From the NCBI RefSeq assembly GCF_902158555.1, contig NZ_CABGGS010000023.1, positions 496,001 to 560,000 on the forward strand: a DNA stretch of 64,000 nt. The letters run 5' to 3'. The position numbers and the translations under genes were made by a program. The notes under the pieces are model-generated. The model saw only the letters and a program-made list of their open reading frames with translations. It searched no databases and was not told where the DNA came from. How positions within the stretch are numbered: the stretch's first letter is position 1; every line of letters starts with the position of its first letter. Source of the DNA: Klebsiella spallanzanii (GTDB lineage: Bacteria; Pseudomonadota; Gammaproteobacteria; Enterobacterales; Enterobacteriaceae). Of the stretch, positions 8,656 through 17,814 are shown piece by piece.

Positions 8656-9933
8656 ATGTCCGTAAATAATAAACAGTGGCTCGGTTTACCCCTCAACCTG
8701 CTCTGGGGATACATCGCCATTGCCGTGTTTATGACCGGCGACGGTTTTGAGCTGGCATTTCTGTCGCACTATATCAAAGAGCTTGGGTTCTCCCCGGCGC
8801 AGGCTTCATTTGCCTTTACCCTGTACGGACTGGCCGCCGCGCTGTCAGCGTGGATTTCAGGGGTCGTAGCAGAAATTATCACCCCTCTGAAAACCATGAT
8901 GATCGGCTTCGTGCTGTGGTGCGTATTCCATGTACTGTTTCTGGTCTTCGGCCTCGGTCACGCGAACTATGCGCTGATCTTAATTTTCTACGGTATCCGC
9001 GGCTTCGCGTATCCTCTGTTCCTTTACTCGTTTATCGTGGCCATTATCCACAACGTGAAAAGCGATAACGCCAGTTCGGCAATCGGCTGGTTCTGGGCAG
9101 TTTACTCCATCGGTATCGGCGTATTCGGCAGCTATATTCCGAGCTTTACTATTCCGCACATCGGCGAACTGGGAACATTGTGGCTGGCGCTGGCCTTCTG
9201 CCTGACCGGCGGCATCATTGCGCTGGTTTCCCTGCGCCATATTCAAACGCCGCGTCATATGCAGAACCTGACCACGCGGGAGAAGTTTTCCGAGCTGGGA
9301 CGCGCGGCGACGCTGCTTTATACCAATCGCAATATTCTGCTGTCGAGCATGGTGAGGATTATTAATACCCTGTCATTGTTTGGCTTTGCGGTAATTATGC
9401 CGATGATGTTTGTTGACGAGCTGGGCTTTACCACGTCGGAATGGCTGCAGGTGTGGGCCGCCTTCTTCTTCACCACCATTTTCTCTAACGTGCTGTGGGG
9501 TATTCTGGGCGAAAAACTAGGCTGGATGAAGGTAGTGCGCTGGTTCGGCTGTATCGGTATGGCGCTCTCCAGCCTGGCGTTTTACTACATTCCGCAGCAC
9601 TTTGGGCATAACTTTGCTATGGCGATGATTCCGGCTATCGCCTTAGGGATCTTTGTCGCCGCTTTCGTGCCGCTGGCTGCCGTTTTCCCGGCGCTGGAAC
9701 CGAAGCACAAAGGCGCGGCGATTTCGGTTTATAACCTGTCAGCAGGGATGTCGAACTTTCTTGCGCCAGCCATAGCGGTGATATTGCTGCCGTTCTTCAG
9801 CACTATCGGAGTGGTTATTGCCTATACCGCGCTGTACGTGGTGGCCTTTTTCCTCTGTGCGTTTATTCGCGTTGAGCAGCCGGGATTTTCCCACAAGGAA
9901 GCGCCCGCCAGCGAGCAGGTTGAGTTTTCTTAA
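8656..9933 (+). CDS. dalT: MFS pentitol transporter
   Basis: Inner-membrane major facilitator protein, 425 residues, about 12 hydrophobic segments, predicted proton symporter for D-arabinitol. An aromatic-rich N-terminal segment (LLWGYIAIAVFMTGDGFELA) and a long central cytoplasmic loop (residues about 195-225) are visible. The start follows an ACGAGGTC ribosome site. It is third in the dal operon, after an ERIC repeat. DalT and the ribitol transporter RbtT are paralogous, so the substrate is inferred from position; because no rbtT is seen beside rbtDK, this may be the only pentitol transporter of the locus. Confidence 0.87.
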   Translation: MSVNNKQWLGLPLNLLWGYIAIAVFMTGDGFELAFLSHYIKELGFSPAQASFAFTLYGLAAALSAWISGVVAEIITPLKTMMIGFVLWCVFHVLFLVFGLGHANYALILIFYGIRGFAYPLFLYSFIVAIIHNVKSDNASSAIGWFWAVYSIGIGVFGSYIPSFTIPHIGELGTLWLALAFCLTGGIIALVSLRHIQTPRHMQNLTTREKFSELGRAATLLYTNRNILLSSMVRIINTLSLFGFAVIMPMMFVDELGFTTSEWLQVWAAFFFTTIFSNVLWGILGEKLGWMKVVRWFGCIGMALSSLAFYYIPQHFGHNFAMAMIPAIALGIFVAAFVPLAAVFPALEPKHKGAAISVYNLSAGMSNFLAPAIAVILLPFFSTIGVVIAYTALYVVAFFLCAFIRVEQPGFSHKEAPASEQVEFS

Positions 9934-9981
9934 GGTAATGCGGCTGGCATGGTCTCTGTGCCAGCCTTAATGAGGTGGATG

Positions 9982-10644
9982 ATGAGTATTCAGGCAGTTA
10001 TTTTTGACATGGATGGCGTGATTATTGATTCCGAAACCCTGTGGCGACAGGCGCAAATTGAAGCGCTGGCGCAGTGGGGGGTAACGGTGAGCGTTGATGA
10101 GTGCGAAACGCTCACCAAAGGTAAACGCCTTGACGATATTGCCCGCACCTGGTGCCGACACTGTCGACTTGATGTTGCGCCACAGCGGCTTGAAGAGGCG
10201 ATACTGCAGCGCATCACTGGCCTGATATCCGCCGAAGGTGAGCCGATGAACGGCGTGCATGAAGCGTTAAGCTATTTTCGTCAGCTTGGCTATCAGATTG
10301 CGCTCGCCACCTCATCTTCCCACCAGGTTATCTCCGCAGTACTGAACAAACTCTCCCTTTGGCACTATTTTGACGTGGTTTCCAGCGCGGATGATGAAGA
10401 ACGCGGCAAGCCTCACCCGGCGGTTTACTTGTCAACGCTGCGCAAGCTCAACCTCAACGCCAGTCAGTGCCTGGTGATTGAAGACAGCTTTAATGGTTTT
10501 AGCGCCGCTCAGGCAGCAAATATCCCCACTATCGTTATCGCCGAAGATTGCCTGCATGGTCGTTTTCAGGCCGCCGCAGGTCGCTATCGGGCGTTACCTG
10601 AACTGCTGGAAGCTCTTTCTGTAGAGCCAGAGGCGGCGGTATAA
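9982..10644 (+). CDS. HAD-family sugar-phosphate phosphatase (HxpB/YniC-like)
   Basis: Haloacid-dehalogenase-like phosphatase, 220 residues, with all four HAD motifs: DxD (FDMDGVIID near the N-terminus), a Thr/Ser motif (LATSSSH), the lysine motif (GKPHPAVY) and the acidic motif (VIEDSFNGF). It resembles E. coli HxpB (YniC), which dephosphorylates hexitol phosphates and 2-deoxyglucose 6-phosphate. The ATG at 9982 is best placed after GAGG. It follows dalT by about 50 bp in the same direction and probably belongs to the dal transcript. A role in removing toxic pentitol phosphates is inferred from position only. Confidence 0.82.
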   Translation: MSIQAVIFDMDGVIIDSETLWRQAQIEALAQWGVTVSVDECETLTKGKRLDDIARTWCRHCRLDVAPQRLEEAILQRITGLISAEGEPMNGVHEALSYFRQLGYQIALATSSSHQVISAVLNKLSLWHYFDVVSSADDEERGKPHPAVYLSTLRKLNLNASQCLVIEDSFNGFSAAQAANIPTIVIAEDCLHGRFQAAAGRYRALPELLEALSVEPEAAV

Positions 10645-10655
10645 GTCAGTAATTT

Positions 10656-10712
10656 GTGAGCGCAGAAAGTTTCAGGATGTACCCGGTCGGTTAATCTCTT
10701 TTCTGCGCTCAC
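10656..10712. terminator. Hairpin after the HAD phosphatase gene
   Basis: GTGAGCGCAGAAA and TTTCTGCGCTCAC form a perfect 13-bp inverted repeat around a 31-nt loop just after the HAD stop codon. There is no long T-run directly after it, so it is a likely but not classical end of the dal transcript. Confidence 0.45.
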
Positions 10713-10860
10713 GCTCCTCTTTTCACCATGCCGATCGCCCTCACATTTCGCCCTTCTTTTGTGAAAACAATCACGCCCCGTCGTGCCAATGCCCAAATTT
10801 AATCTCTTGCTTAGCGGTGATTGTCCGAGGCACTGCTGCGTAATTGTGCTTAGATTAGAT

Positions 10861-10879
10861 ATTGAAACGTTTTTTCAAT
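10861..10879. promoter_or_regulatory. KdgR-like box upstream of the enolase-superfamily gene
   Basis: ATTGAAACGTTTTTTCAAT, a 19-bp dyad 64 bp upstream of the next start codon. It agrees at about 15-16 of 19 positions with the enterobacterial KdgR (IclR family) box as I recall it (AATGAAAC, a short centre, then GTTTCATT). KdgR controls pectin and uronate catabolism genes. The rest of the 10645-10942 gap contains only the hairpin above and A+T-rich promoter-like sequence. Confidence 0.45.
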
Positions 10880-10942
10880 AATGTGAAACCACTTTGCCGA
10901 TTTGCGTCTATAGATCGGGTTTGGCTGCGATAAGGACTGAGA

Positions 10943-12097
10943 ATGAAAATTGAATCTGTAAATGTCACCGTTTTCCAGTATCCCACTCGTCGGGTTTCCG
11001 ACAGCGCCGGGCACTCCCATCCGGGAGCCGAAAGCATGGCAAAAATGGCGATGCTGACCATTACTGCCGATGATGGCACCCAGGGTTTTTCGTTTGCGCC
11101 GCCGGAAGTGGTGCGTCCGTTTGTGGTGAATACCTTCTTCCGTAAGGTGATGGTAGGGCAGGACCCGTTCAACCGTGAACGCATCTGGCAGGATCTTAAC
11201 CACTGGCAGCGCGGCAGCGCTCATCAACTGACCGAGCGCGCGCTGTCGTTTGTCGAACAGGCGCTGTGGGATCTGATAGGCCGCAAGCTCAATATGCCGG
11301 TTTATAAGCTGCTCGGCGGCTATCGCGACACGGTTCCGGCCTACGGCAGCACCATGTGCGGCGACGATCTGCCGGGCGGTCTGTCGACTCCGGAAGAATA
11401 CGCGTCATTCGCCGAAACGCTGGTGGCCCGCGGCTACAAAGCCATCAAGCTGCACACCTGGATGCCGCCGATCTCTTTTGCGCCAAATCCGAAAATGGAC
11501 ATCAAAGCCTGCGCGGCGGTGCGCGAAGCGGTGGGGCCGGATATCGACCTGATGATTGACGGCTATCACTGGTATAGCCGCGCCGAAGCTCTGTGGATTG
11601 GCAAAGAGCTGGAAAAACTGAATTTCGCCTGGTTTGAAGAGCCAATGGAAGAGGATTCGATGTCTTCTTACGCATGGCTGGCGGAAAACCTGTCCATTCC
11701 TGTTGTGGGGCCGGAGAGCTTTGGCGGCAAGCACCATATGCGCGCCGAATGGGTGAAAGCCGGGGCCTGCGACATCCTGCGCGCCGGAGCCAACGGCGTT
11801 GGCGGTATTACCCCGACCATGAAGGTGGCGGCGTTGGCGGAGTCGTTTGGCATGGATTGCGAAGTCCATGGTAACGGCGCGGCAAGCCTCGCGGTGGTCG
11901 GCGCTATCCGCAACTGCCGCTGGTATGAGCGCGGCCTGCTGCATCCGTTCCTCGATTACGATGAGCCAGCCGCGTATCTCAACAGCATTGTCGACCCAAT
12001 GGATGACCAGGGACTTGTGCATTTGTCACAACGTCCGGGCCTCGGCGAAGACATTAATTTTGCGTATATCGAAGCCAATACCGTTAGCCACGACTGA
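10943..12097 (+). CDS. Enolase-superfamily dehydratase (mandelate racemase subgroup)
   Basis: 384-residue member of the enolase superfamily, with an N-terminal capping domain and a (beta/alpha)7-beta barrel. Metal ligands appear as Asp206 (LMIDGYHWY), Glu232 (FEEPMEE) and Glu258 (VGPESF). A Lys169-x-His171 motif sits at the end of the second strand, and an Asp277 / His309 dyad (DILRAGANG, EVHGNG) marks the mandelate racemase subgroup rather than dipeptide epimerases. Most such proteins dehydrate acid sugars, so a sugar-acid dehydratase is the best guess; the substrate is unknown. It leads an apparent operon with a peptide-type ABC transporter and lies behind a KdgR-like box. Confidence 0.85.
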   Translation: MKIESVNVTVFQYPTRRVSDSAGHSHPGAESMAKMAMLTITADDGTQGFSFAPPEVVRPFVVNTFFRKVMVGQDPFNRERIWQDLNHWQRGSAHQLTERALSFVEQALWDLIGRKLNMPVYKLLGGYRDTVPAYGSTMCGDDLPGGLSTPEEYASFAETLVARGYKAIKLHTWMPPISFAPNPKMDIKACAAVREAVGPDIDLMIDGYHWYSRAEALWIGKELEKLNFAWFEEPMEEDSMSSYAWLAENLSIPVVGPESFGGKHHMRAEWVKAGACDILRAGANGVGGITPTMKVAALAESFGMDCEVHGNGAASLAVVGAIRNCRWYERGLLHPFLDYDEPAAYLNSIVDPMDDQGLVHLSQRPGLGEDINFAYIEANTVSHD

Positions 12098-12164
12098 TTA
12101 ATAAAAACTCCAAAGGCTTAAGGCTTATTGGATTGAGGCAAACGGATAATAAATATAAGCCAGA

Positions 12165-12197
12165 CCCGTCATCAGTCTCGATGTGAATGATGACGGG
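12165..12197. other. Hairpin between the dehydratase and the binding-protein gene
   Basis: CCCGTCATCA (12165-12174) and TGATGACGGG (12188-12197) form a perfect 10-bp stem with a 13-nt loop, 24 bp before the binding-protein start codon. It may separate expression of the dehydratase from that of the transporter or protect the downstream mRNA. Confidence 0.5.
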
Positions 12198-12220
12198 CGT
12201 GTACCCTACAGGCGATAGAT

Positions 12221-13843
12221 ATGAAAAAAACCTCTTTACTGGGAGCGTGCTTACTCGCGCTCGCCATGTCGATGGGGAGCGGGGCGGCAATAGCGAAAAC
12301 GCCGCCCGACCAGCTGATCATCGGCATGAATATGAACAACCTTCTGACCCTTGACCCGGCAGCGATGACCGGTAATGAAGTCGTCGGGATTGTGGTCAAT
12401 CTCTATGACTCGCTGGTGGAGCTTGATCCTAAACAGCTAACCAACGTCAGGCCCGCGCTGGCGAAATCCTGGGATATCAGCCCGGACGGTAAAACCCTGA
12501 CTTTCCATTTACGCGACGATGTGAAGTTTCACTCCGGTAACCCGTTGACCGCCGCAGACGTGGTGTGGTCAATGCGGCGTATCCTGCATCTCAACCTCGC
12601 CCAGGCCTCGGTATGGAAATCCTACGGCTTCAGTAAGAAAAATATTGATAACCAGGTGAGCGCTCCGGACGACGTTACGGTACAAATCGTGTTACCGAAA
12701 GATAACGATCCGCAGCTGGTGATTTACTCGCTGGCGGCGCTGGGCAACCTCGGCGTGCTCGACAGTAAAACGGTGCAGAGCAACGAGCAGGATAAGGACT
12801 GGGGCAACCGCTGGCTGACCACCCATGAAGCGGGCTCCGGACCGTTTACCCTCGAAACCTGGCAGGCGAAAGATGTTCTGCGCATGAAACGCAACCCCGA
12901 CTACTGGCGCGGAGAAGCGAAAATGAGCCGCGTGGTGCTGCGTCACTTCCAGGAGTCGCAAACCCTGCGCCTGATGATCGAAAAAGGTGACCTTGATATT
13001 GCCAATAATATGGCGGTTTCCGATATCAACGCCCTGCGCAGCGACCCGCAGCTGACCGTCGATGCGGTGCAGCGTGGGACTATGTACTACGTCGCCATGA
13101 GCATGAATGAAGATCATTTTGCCAATCCGAAAGTGCGCGAAGCGGTACGCTATTTGATTGATTACCAGGGCATTAACAAAGCGCTGATGCCGGGCTACGG
13201 CGTGCTGCATCAGCGACCAATCAAAGCCGGCATGCCGTCCACGCTGCCTGACCCGGGCTACACGCTCGACGTGGCGCGGGCGAAGAAGCTGCTGGCGGAA
13301 GCGGGCTATCCCAACGGATTTGATACCACGCTGCGGGTGCTCTCCGATCAGCCGTTCCTCAATATCGCCATTGCCGTGCAGTCGACGCTGATGCAGGCGG
13401 GGATTAACGCCAAAATTATCACCGGCACCGGCAACCAGATTTACGGCGCGATGCGCGAACGTAAGTTTGATCTGCTGGTCGGGCGCGGCGGGAGCGGAAT
13501 GGAACCTCACCCGCACTCCAGCCTGCGTGCGCTGGTCTATAACCCGGATAATAGCGCTGAGGCTCGCCTGACCAACTTCCAGGGATGGCGTACCGGTTTT
13601 TACGACCCGCAGCTGAATTCGATGATTGACCATGCCCTGCTGGAACGTAACCCCGCGCAGCAGGTGGCGAGCTACCAGGCGATTCAGGCACGCTATGACC
13701 AGTTGATCCCGGCGTTAATTCCGCTGTCGCAAATGGTCGATTCGGTGGTGGTCCGCAACGAGGTGCAGGATTATCAACCGCACCCCTCCGCGACCACTTT
13801 TCTGCGAGAAGTCTATAAAACCCGCGAAGGAGAGAAAGGATGA
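12221..13843 (+). CDS. Family 5 ABC solute-binding protein (peptide/nickel type)
   Basis: Periplasmic substrate-binding protein of the DppA/OppA class (SBP family 5), 540 residues. A signal peptide is clear: basic MKK, hydrophobic core, cleavage near AIA-K at residues 23-26. The mature part shows the family patterns LRDDVKFHSGNPLTAADVV and NPDYWRGEA. It begins a five-gene transporter whose members overlap by a few bases. Family 5 proteins bind peptides but also oligosaccharides and metal chelates, and pairing with an acid-sugar dehydratase makes a sugar-acid ligand possible. Confidence 0.9.
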   Translation: MKKTSLLGACLLALAMSMGSGAAIAKTPPDQLIIGMNMNNLLTLDPAAMTGNEVVGIVVNLYDSLVELDPKQLTNVRPALAKSWDISPDGKTLTFHLRDDVKFHSGNPLTAADVVWSMRRILHLNLAQASVWKSYGFSKKNIDNQVSAPDDVTVQIVLPKDNDPQLVIYSLAALGNLGVLDSKTVQSNEQDKDWGNRWLTTHEAGSGPFTLETWQAKDVLRMKRNPDYWRGEAKMSRVVLRHFQESQTLRLMIEKGDLDIANNMAVSDINALRSDPQLTVDAVQRGTMYYVAMSMNEDHFANPKVREAVRYLIDYQGINKALMPGYGVLHQRPIKAGMPSTLPDPGYTLDVARAKKLLAEAGYPNGFDTTLRVLSDQPFLNIAIAVQSTLMQAGINAKIITGTGNQIYGAMRERKFDLLVGRGGSGMEPHPHSSLRALVYNPDNSAEARLTNFQGWRTGFYDPQLNSMIDHALLERNPAQQVASYQAIQARYDQLIPALIPLSQMVDSVVVRNEVQDYQPHPSATTFLREVYKTREGEKG

Positions 13844-14877
13844 GTACTGCAATCCTTGCGCCCGGCTCCCGCACCCGGCGCCTGTCGAAACGACTGCTGC
13901 AGGTGGCGATTACGCTGTTCGGTCTGCTGCTGCTGACCTTCACCATCGGACGCGTGATGCCCATCGACCCGGTGCTGGCGATTGTTGGCCCGGACGCCGA
14001 CCAGAGCACCTACCAGCAGGTTTATCAGCAACTGGGGTTTGATAAGTCGTTGACCACCCAGTTTGGCATCTATTTTGTCAACCTGCTGCACGGTGACCTG
14101 GGCAATGCGCTGCTGACCGGGAAACCGGTAGTGGACGATATTATTCGTGTCTTCCCGGCCACCATGGAGCTGGCGACGATGGCGATTATCGTCGGCGCAG
14201 GCCTTGGTATTCCGCTGGGCGTGCTGGCAGCGGCGCGACGTAACAGCCTCTCCGATTATGTGGTGCGTATTATCAGCCTCGCCGGCTATTCAACGCCGAT
14301 TTTCTGGGTCGGAATGATGGGGCTGCTGGTGTTCTATGCCTGGCTCGGTTGGGTGGGCGGCGCTGGACGGGTAGACCTCGGTCTGGACGGTATTGTGCCG
14401 CGTCGCACCGGCCTGATGACCGTGGACGCGCTGCTGGCAGGTAACAGCCAGGTGTTCTGGAATGCAATTAACCACCTGATTTTACCCGCTTCTCTGCTCG
14501 GTTTTCACTCGCTGGCCTACATCAGCCGTATGACCCGCAGCTTTATGCTGGCCCAGCTGTCGCAGGAGTTCATTATTACCGCACGGGTAAAGGGGCTAAC
14601 CGAGCGTCAGGTTATCTGGAACCACGCGTTTCGTAACATCCTCGTGCAGCTGCTGACGGTGGTTGCGCTGGCCTACGGGGCGCTGCTGGAAGGGGCGGTA
14701 CTGATTGAAACCGTCTTCTCCTGGCCGGGCTTTGGCTCCTATCTGACCGGCAGCCTGCTGCTGGGCGATATGAACGCGGTAATGGGCTGCGTGCTGCTGG
14801 TGGGGGTTATCTTTGTGATGCTCAACCTGCTCTCCGACATGCTGTATCAATTCTTTGACCCGAGGACAAAATCATGA
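13840..14877 (+). CDS. ABC transporter permease (DppB/GsiC type)
   Basis: First inner-membrane permease of the family 5 importer, 345 residues, with about six hydrophobic segments and the EAA loop near residues 245-265 (ITARVKGLTERQVIWNHAFR). Its ATG overlaps the TGA of the binding-protein gene (ATGA), which signals translational coupling. N-terminal GRVMPIDPV and a late SWPGFGSYL segment are typical of DppB-type permeases. Confidence 0.92.
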   Translation: MSTAILAPGSRTRRLSKRLLQVAITLFGLLLLTFTIGRVMPIDPVLAIVGPDADQSTYQQVYQQLGFDKSLTTQFGIYFVNLLHGDLGNALLTGKPVVDDIIRVFPATMELATMAIIVGAGLGIPLGVLAAARRNSLSDYVVRIISLAGYSTPIFWVGMMGLLVFYAWLGWVGGAGRVDLGLDGIVPRRTGLMTVDALLAGNSQVFWNAINHLILPASLLGFHSLAYISRMTRSFMLAQLSQEFIITARVKGLTERQVIWNHAFRNILVQLLTVVALAYGALLEGAVLIETVFSWPGFGSYLTGSLLLGDMNAVMGCVLLVGVIFVMLNLLSDMLYQFFDPRTKS

Positions 14878-15779
14878 TCGTTTCTCTGGATACGCCGCTT
14901 TCGGGCGGCACGGGTGAAGGCCGCCAGCGGCTGCAACGCGCGGCGGCGCGGGCTGCCGGATTTATCGGCAAAATGGCGCGTAATCCGCTAACGGCTATCG
15001 GCGGCGGGATTATCTTCCTGTTGATCGTCGTGGCAGCGTTTGCGCCGCTGATCGCGCCTTATAACCCGCTGGTGCAGGACCTGAACAGCGCGCTGGTCGC
15101 GCCGAACGCCCAGCACTGGTTTGGTACCGATGAGTTTGGCCGCGATATTTTTAGCCGCCTGGTGTACGGCTCGCGCATCACGCTGTATATCGTGCTGCTG
15201 GTGTCGGTCACCGTCGGCCCGCTCGGGCTGCTGCTCGGCGTCAGCGCCGGATATTTTGGCGGCAAGGTTGATATGGTGCTGATGCGCGTCACCGATATTT
15301 TCATCTCCTTTCCAAGCCTGGTGCTGGCGCTGGCGTTTGTCGCCGCCTTAGGCCCGGGGCTGGAGCACGTAGTTATCGCGATAACGCTGACCGCCTGGCC
15401 GCCGATTGCTCGTCTGGCGCGCGCCGAAACGCTGTCACTGCGTCAGGCTGATTTTATCTCCGCCGTGCGTTTACAAGGCGCGTCTCCGGCTCGCGTACTG
15501 TGGCGGCATATTGTCCCGCTGTGCCTGCCTTCGGTCATCATTCGTATCACCATGAATATGGCGGGGATCATTCTGACCGCTGCCGGTCTGGGCTTTCTTG
15601 GCCTCGGCGCGCAGCCGCCGGAGCCGGAGTGGGGGGCGATGATCTCCAGCGGCCGCACCTACATGATGGAGTGCTGGTGGGTAGTAACGATTCCGGGGCT
15701 GGCGATTCTGATCAACAGCTTAGCGTTCAACTTCTTAGGAGATGGCCTACGTGACATCCTCGATCCTCGCAGCGAATAA
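14874..15779 (+). CDS. ABC transporter permease (DppC type)
   Basis: Second permease of the importer, 301 residues. A cytoplasmic N-terminus is followed by the first membrane span near residue 45, then HWFGTDEFGRDIFSRL, the DppC-type signature just before the core membrane domain, and an EAA loop (ISAVRLQGASPARVLWRHIV). It overlaps the previous gene by ATGA, and its end overlaps the start of the first ATPase gene. Confidence 0.92.
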   Translation: MIVSLDTPLSGGTGEGRQRLQRAAARAAGFIGKMARNPLTAIGGGIIFLLIVVAAFAPLIAPYNPLVQDLNSALVAPNAQHWFGTDEFGRDIFSRLVYGSRITLYIVLLVSVTVGPLGLLLGVSAGYFGGKVDMVLMRVTDIFISFPSLVLALAFVAALGPGLEHVVIAITLTAWPPIARLARAETLSLRQADFISAVRLQGASPARVLWRHIVPLCLPSVIIRITMNMAGIILTAAGLGFLGLGAQPPEPEWGAMISSGRTYMMECWWVVTIPGLAILINSLAFNFLGDGLRDILDPRSE

Positions 15780-16614
15780 TGCTCCGCTGCTCGACGTGCG
15801 CGACCTGTGCGTCGACTTTGTTAACGGTAGCGCGGTGACCCATGCCGTGCGCGGCGTCTCCTTCCAGTTGGGGCGGGAAAAACTGGCGATTGTTGGCGAG
15901 TCCGGTTCGGGTAAATCCACCGTCGGGCGTGCGCTGTTGCAACTGCATCCGAAAAAGGCCCGCGTCACCGCTAGCCGGATGCAGTTTGGTGACCTTGATT
16001 TACTGCATCTCAGCGAGGCGCAAATGCGCGGTGTGCGCGGCAAACGTATCTCAATGATTATGCAGGACCCGAAATATTCGCTGAATCCGGTGGTCTGCGT
16101 TGGTAATCAGATAGCGGAGGCGTGGCTTACGCACCATCCGGGGCGCAAAGATGAGGCAAAAGAAAAGGCGCTGGAGATGCTGGAGGTGGTGCGCATTCGC
16201 CAGCCGGAGCGCGTTTACCAGCTCTATCCGCATGAGATTTCCGGTGGTCAGGGGCAGCGTATCATGATTGCGATGATGCTGATCACCGACCCGGAGCTGG
16301 TGATTGCCGATGAGCCGACCTCGGCGCTGGACGTGTCGGTACGCCTGCAGGTGCTGGGTCTGCTGGATGACCTGGTGAAATCGCGTGGTCTGGGGCTGAT
16401 TTTTATCAGTCACGATATCAATCTGGTGCGCAGCTTCTGTGACCGGGTGCTGGTGATGTACGCCGGGCGGGTGGTGGAGTCTATCGCCGCCAAAGATCTC
16501 GATAACGCCCGTCATCCCTATACCCAAGGATTGATTAACTCGCTGCCGGATATGCAGCATCGCCGCCCGGTTTTACCGGTACTGCAGCGCCAGGCCAGCT
16601 GGCTGACGGAATAA
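15751..16614 (+). CDS. ABC transporter ATP-binding protein (DppD type)
   Basis: First ATPase of the importer. Walker A is GESGSGKST, Q-loop MIMQDP, signature ISGGQGQR (one residue off the canonical LSGGQ), Walker B LVIADEPTSALD, H-loop ISHD. A PYTQGLINSLP C-terminal segment is typical of oligopeptide ATPases. The GTG at 15751 lies 9 bp after AGGAG and is preferred; an in-frame ATG at 15742 touches the same site with no spacing. Either start overlaps the end of the permease gene. Confidence 0.9.
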   Translation: MTSSILAANNAPLLDVRDLCVDFVNGSAVTHAVRGVSFQLGREKLAIVGESGSGKSTVGRALLQLHPKKARVTASRMQFGDLDLLHLSEAQMRGVRGKRISMIMQDPKYSLNPVVCVGNQIAEAWLTHHPGRKDEAKEKALEMLEVVRIRQPERVYQLYPHEISGGQGQRIMIAMMLITDPELVIADEPTSALDVSVRLQVLGLLDDLVKSRGLGLIFISHDINLVRSFCDRVLVMYAGRVVESIAAKDLDNARHPYTQGLINSLPDMQHRRPVLPVLQRQASWLTE

Positions 16615-16624
16615 GGAGCGCAGA

Positions 16625-17398
16625 ATGATTGAAGTACAAAACCTCAACCTCGCGTTTGGCGAAGGGGAGAAGCGTAATCAGGTGCTGTACGACGTGAATT
16701 TCCACGTCAAGCCTGGCGAAATCTACGGTCTGGTGGGCGAGTCCGGTTCCGGTAAAACCACGGTACTGAAGTGTCTTGCTGGGCTATTTACCCACTGGCA
16801 GGGAGAGCTGACCATTGACGGGAAGCGGCTCGAGCACGAGATTAGCCGCGAACGCTGCCGTCAGGTACAGATGGTATTTCAGGATCCCTACGGCTCGCTG
16901 CATCCGCGGCATACCATCGGCGATATTCTGGAAGAACCCTTACAGATTCATGGTATTAACGATCGTGATCGACGGATCAATGCGCTGCTGGATAAAGTCG
17001 GTCTGAACCGTGCCTTTCGCGAACGCTACCCACACCAGCTATCCGGTGGTCAGCGCCAGCGTGTGGCGATTGCCAGAGCGCTAATTCTCGAACCTCAGGT
17101 GCTGCTGCTGGATGAGCCGACGTCAGCGCTGGATGTGTCGGTACAGGCAGAGATCCTCAATCTGCTGGCGGAATTGCAGCAAGAGGCTAAGCTGACTTAC
17201 CTGATGGTGACCCACGATCTGGGCGTTATCGCCCACTTATGTCAGAAGGTTGCGGTGATGCAGTACGGTAAGATCCTCGAAACCCTGACCGTGGATGCGC
17301 TGGTGAACGGCGAGGCGCAAACGGCTTATACGCAGATGTTGGTTAATGCCAGTCAGCAATATACGCGTGAAATGGCGAGAGAGGTGGCCGCGTACTAG
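16625..17398 (+). CDS. ABC transporter ATP-binding protein (DppF type)
   Basis: Second ATPase of the importer, 257 residues. Walker A GESGSGKTT, MVFQDPYGSLHPR Q-loop, LSGGQRQRVAIARAL signature, LLLDEPTSALDVS Walker B and VTHD H-loop are all intact. It lies 10 bp after the first ATPase with an AAGGAG ribosome site and ends the operon just before a rho-independent terminator. Confidence 0.92.
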   Translation: MIEVQNLNLAFGEGEKRNQVLYDVNFHVKPGEIYGLVGESGSGKTTVLKCLAGLFTHWQGELTIDGKRLEHEISRERCRQVQMVFQDPYGSLHPRHTIGDILEEPLQIHGINDRDRRINALLDKVGLNRAFRERYPHQLSGGQRQRVAIARALILEPQVLLLDEPTSALDVSVQAEILNLLAELQQEAKLTYLMVTHDLGVIAHLCQKVAVMQYGKILETLTVDALVNGEAQTAYTQMLVNASQQYTREMAREVAAY

Positions 17399-17404
17399 CC
17401 AATG

Positions 17405-17440
17405 TGGCGCATTGTCTATCGTGAAATGCGCCAATTTTTA
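17405..17440 (+). terminator. Rho-independent terminator of the ABC operon
   Basis: TGGCGCATT / AATGCGCCA stem with an 11-nt loop followed by ATTTTTA, directly after the last ATPase stop codon. The rest of 17441-17814 is strongly A+T-rich non-coding sequence, in which I recognise nothing beyond its likely promoter role for the next gene. Confidence 0.8.
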
Positions 17441-17814
17441 GATTAAAATGTAAATTAAATTGTATTTATAGCTATAAATATCGTCTATTAATGTAAAAAT
17501 GGTGTTTAGATCTAAAAGCGTAATATCTGCTGTATATATTGTTTTGTGTGAAATCATAAATCGCATTTATCTTTATCAGTGAAATAAATGACTGATTATC
17601 TCCATATGAACGACATCTTCCATGCTGTAAATTCATTTAAACCTTGCCAATAGCAAGGAAAAACTGTGTATTGCACCTCCAGATCCTCTGCGTAATAGAG
17701 TAAACTTGCTTGCGAATAATCCTACGATGTCATCTAAGTATGAAGGATTATCTCATTTATAGTATGGTGTTCGTGCCGCTCTCATCCAAATGATTACTAT
17801 TCTCAGGGAACAGG

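Noticed and set aside
10943-12097. Dipeptide epimerase as identity of the enolase-superfamily protein
   Set aside because: A peptide-type transporter follows, but the Asp277/His309 dyad is of the mandelate racemase subgroup; dipeptide epimerases use a second lysine on the sixth strand instead.
12692-13633. A 313-codon minus-strand frame inside the ABC binding-protein gene
   Set aside because: Antisense shadow of a clear family 5 binding protein; no homology recognised and composition typical of a reverse reading frame.
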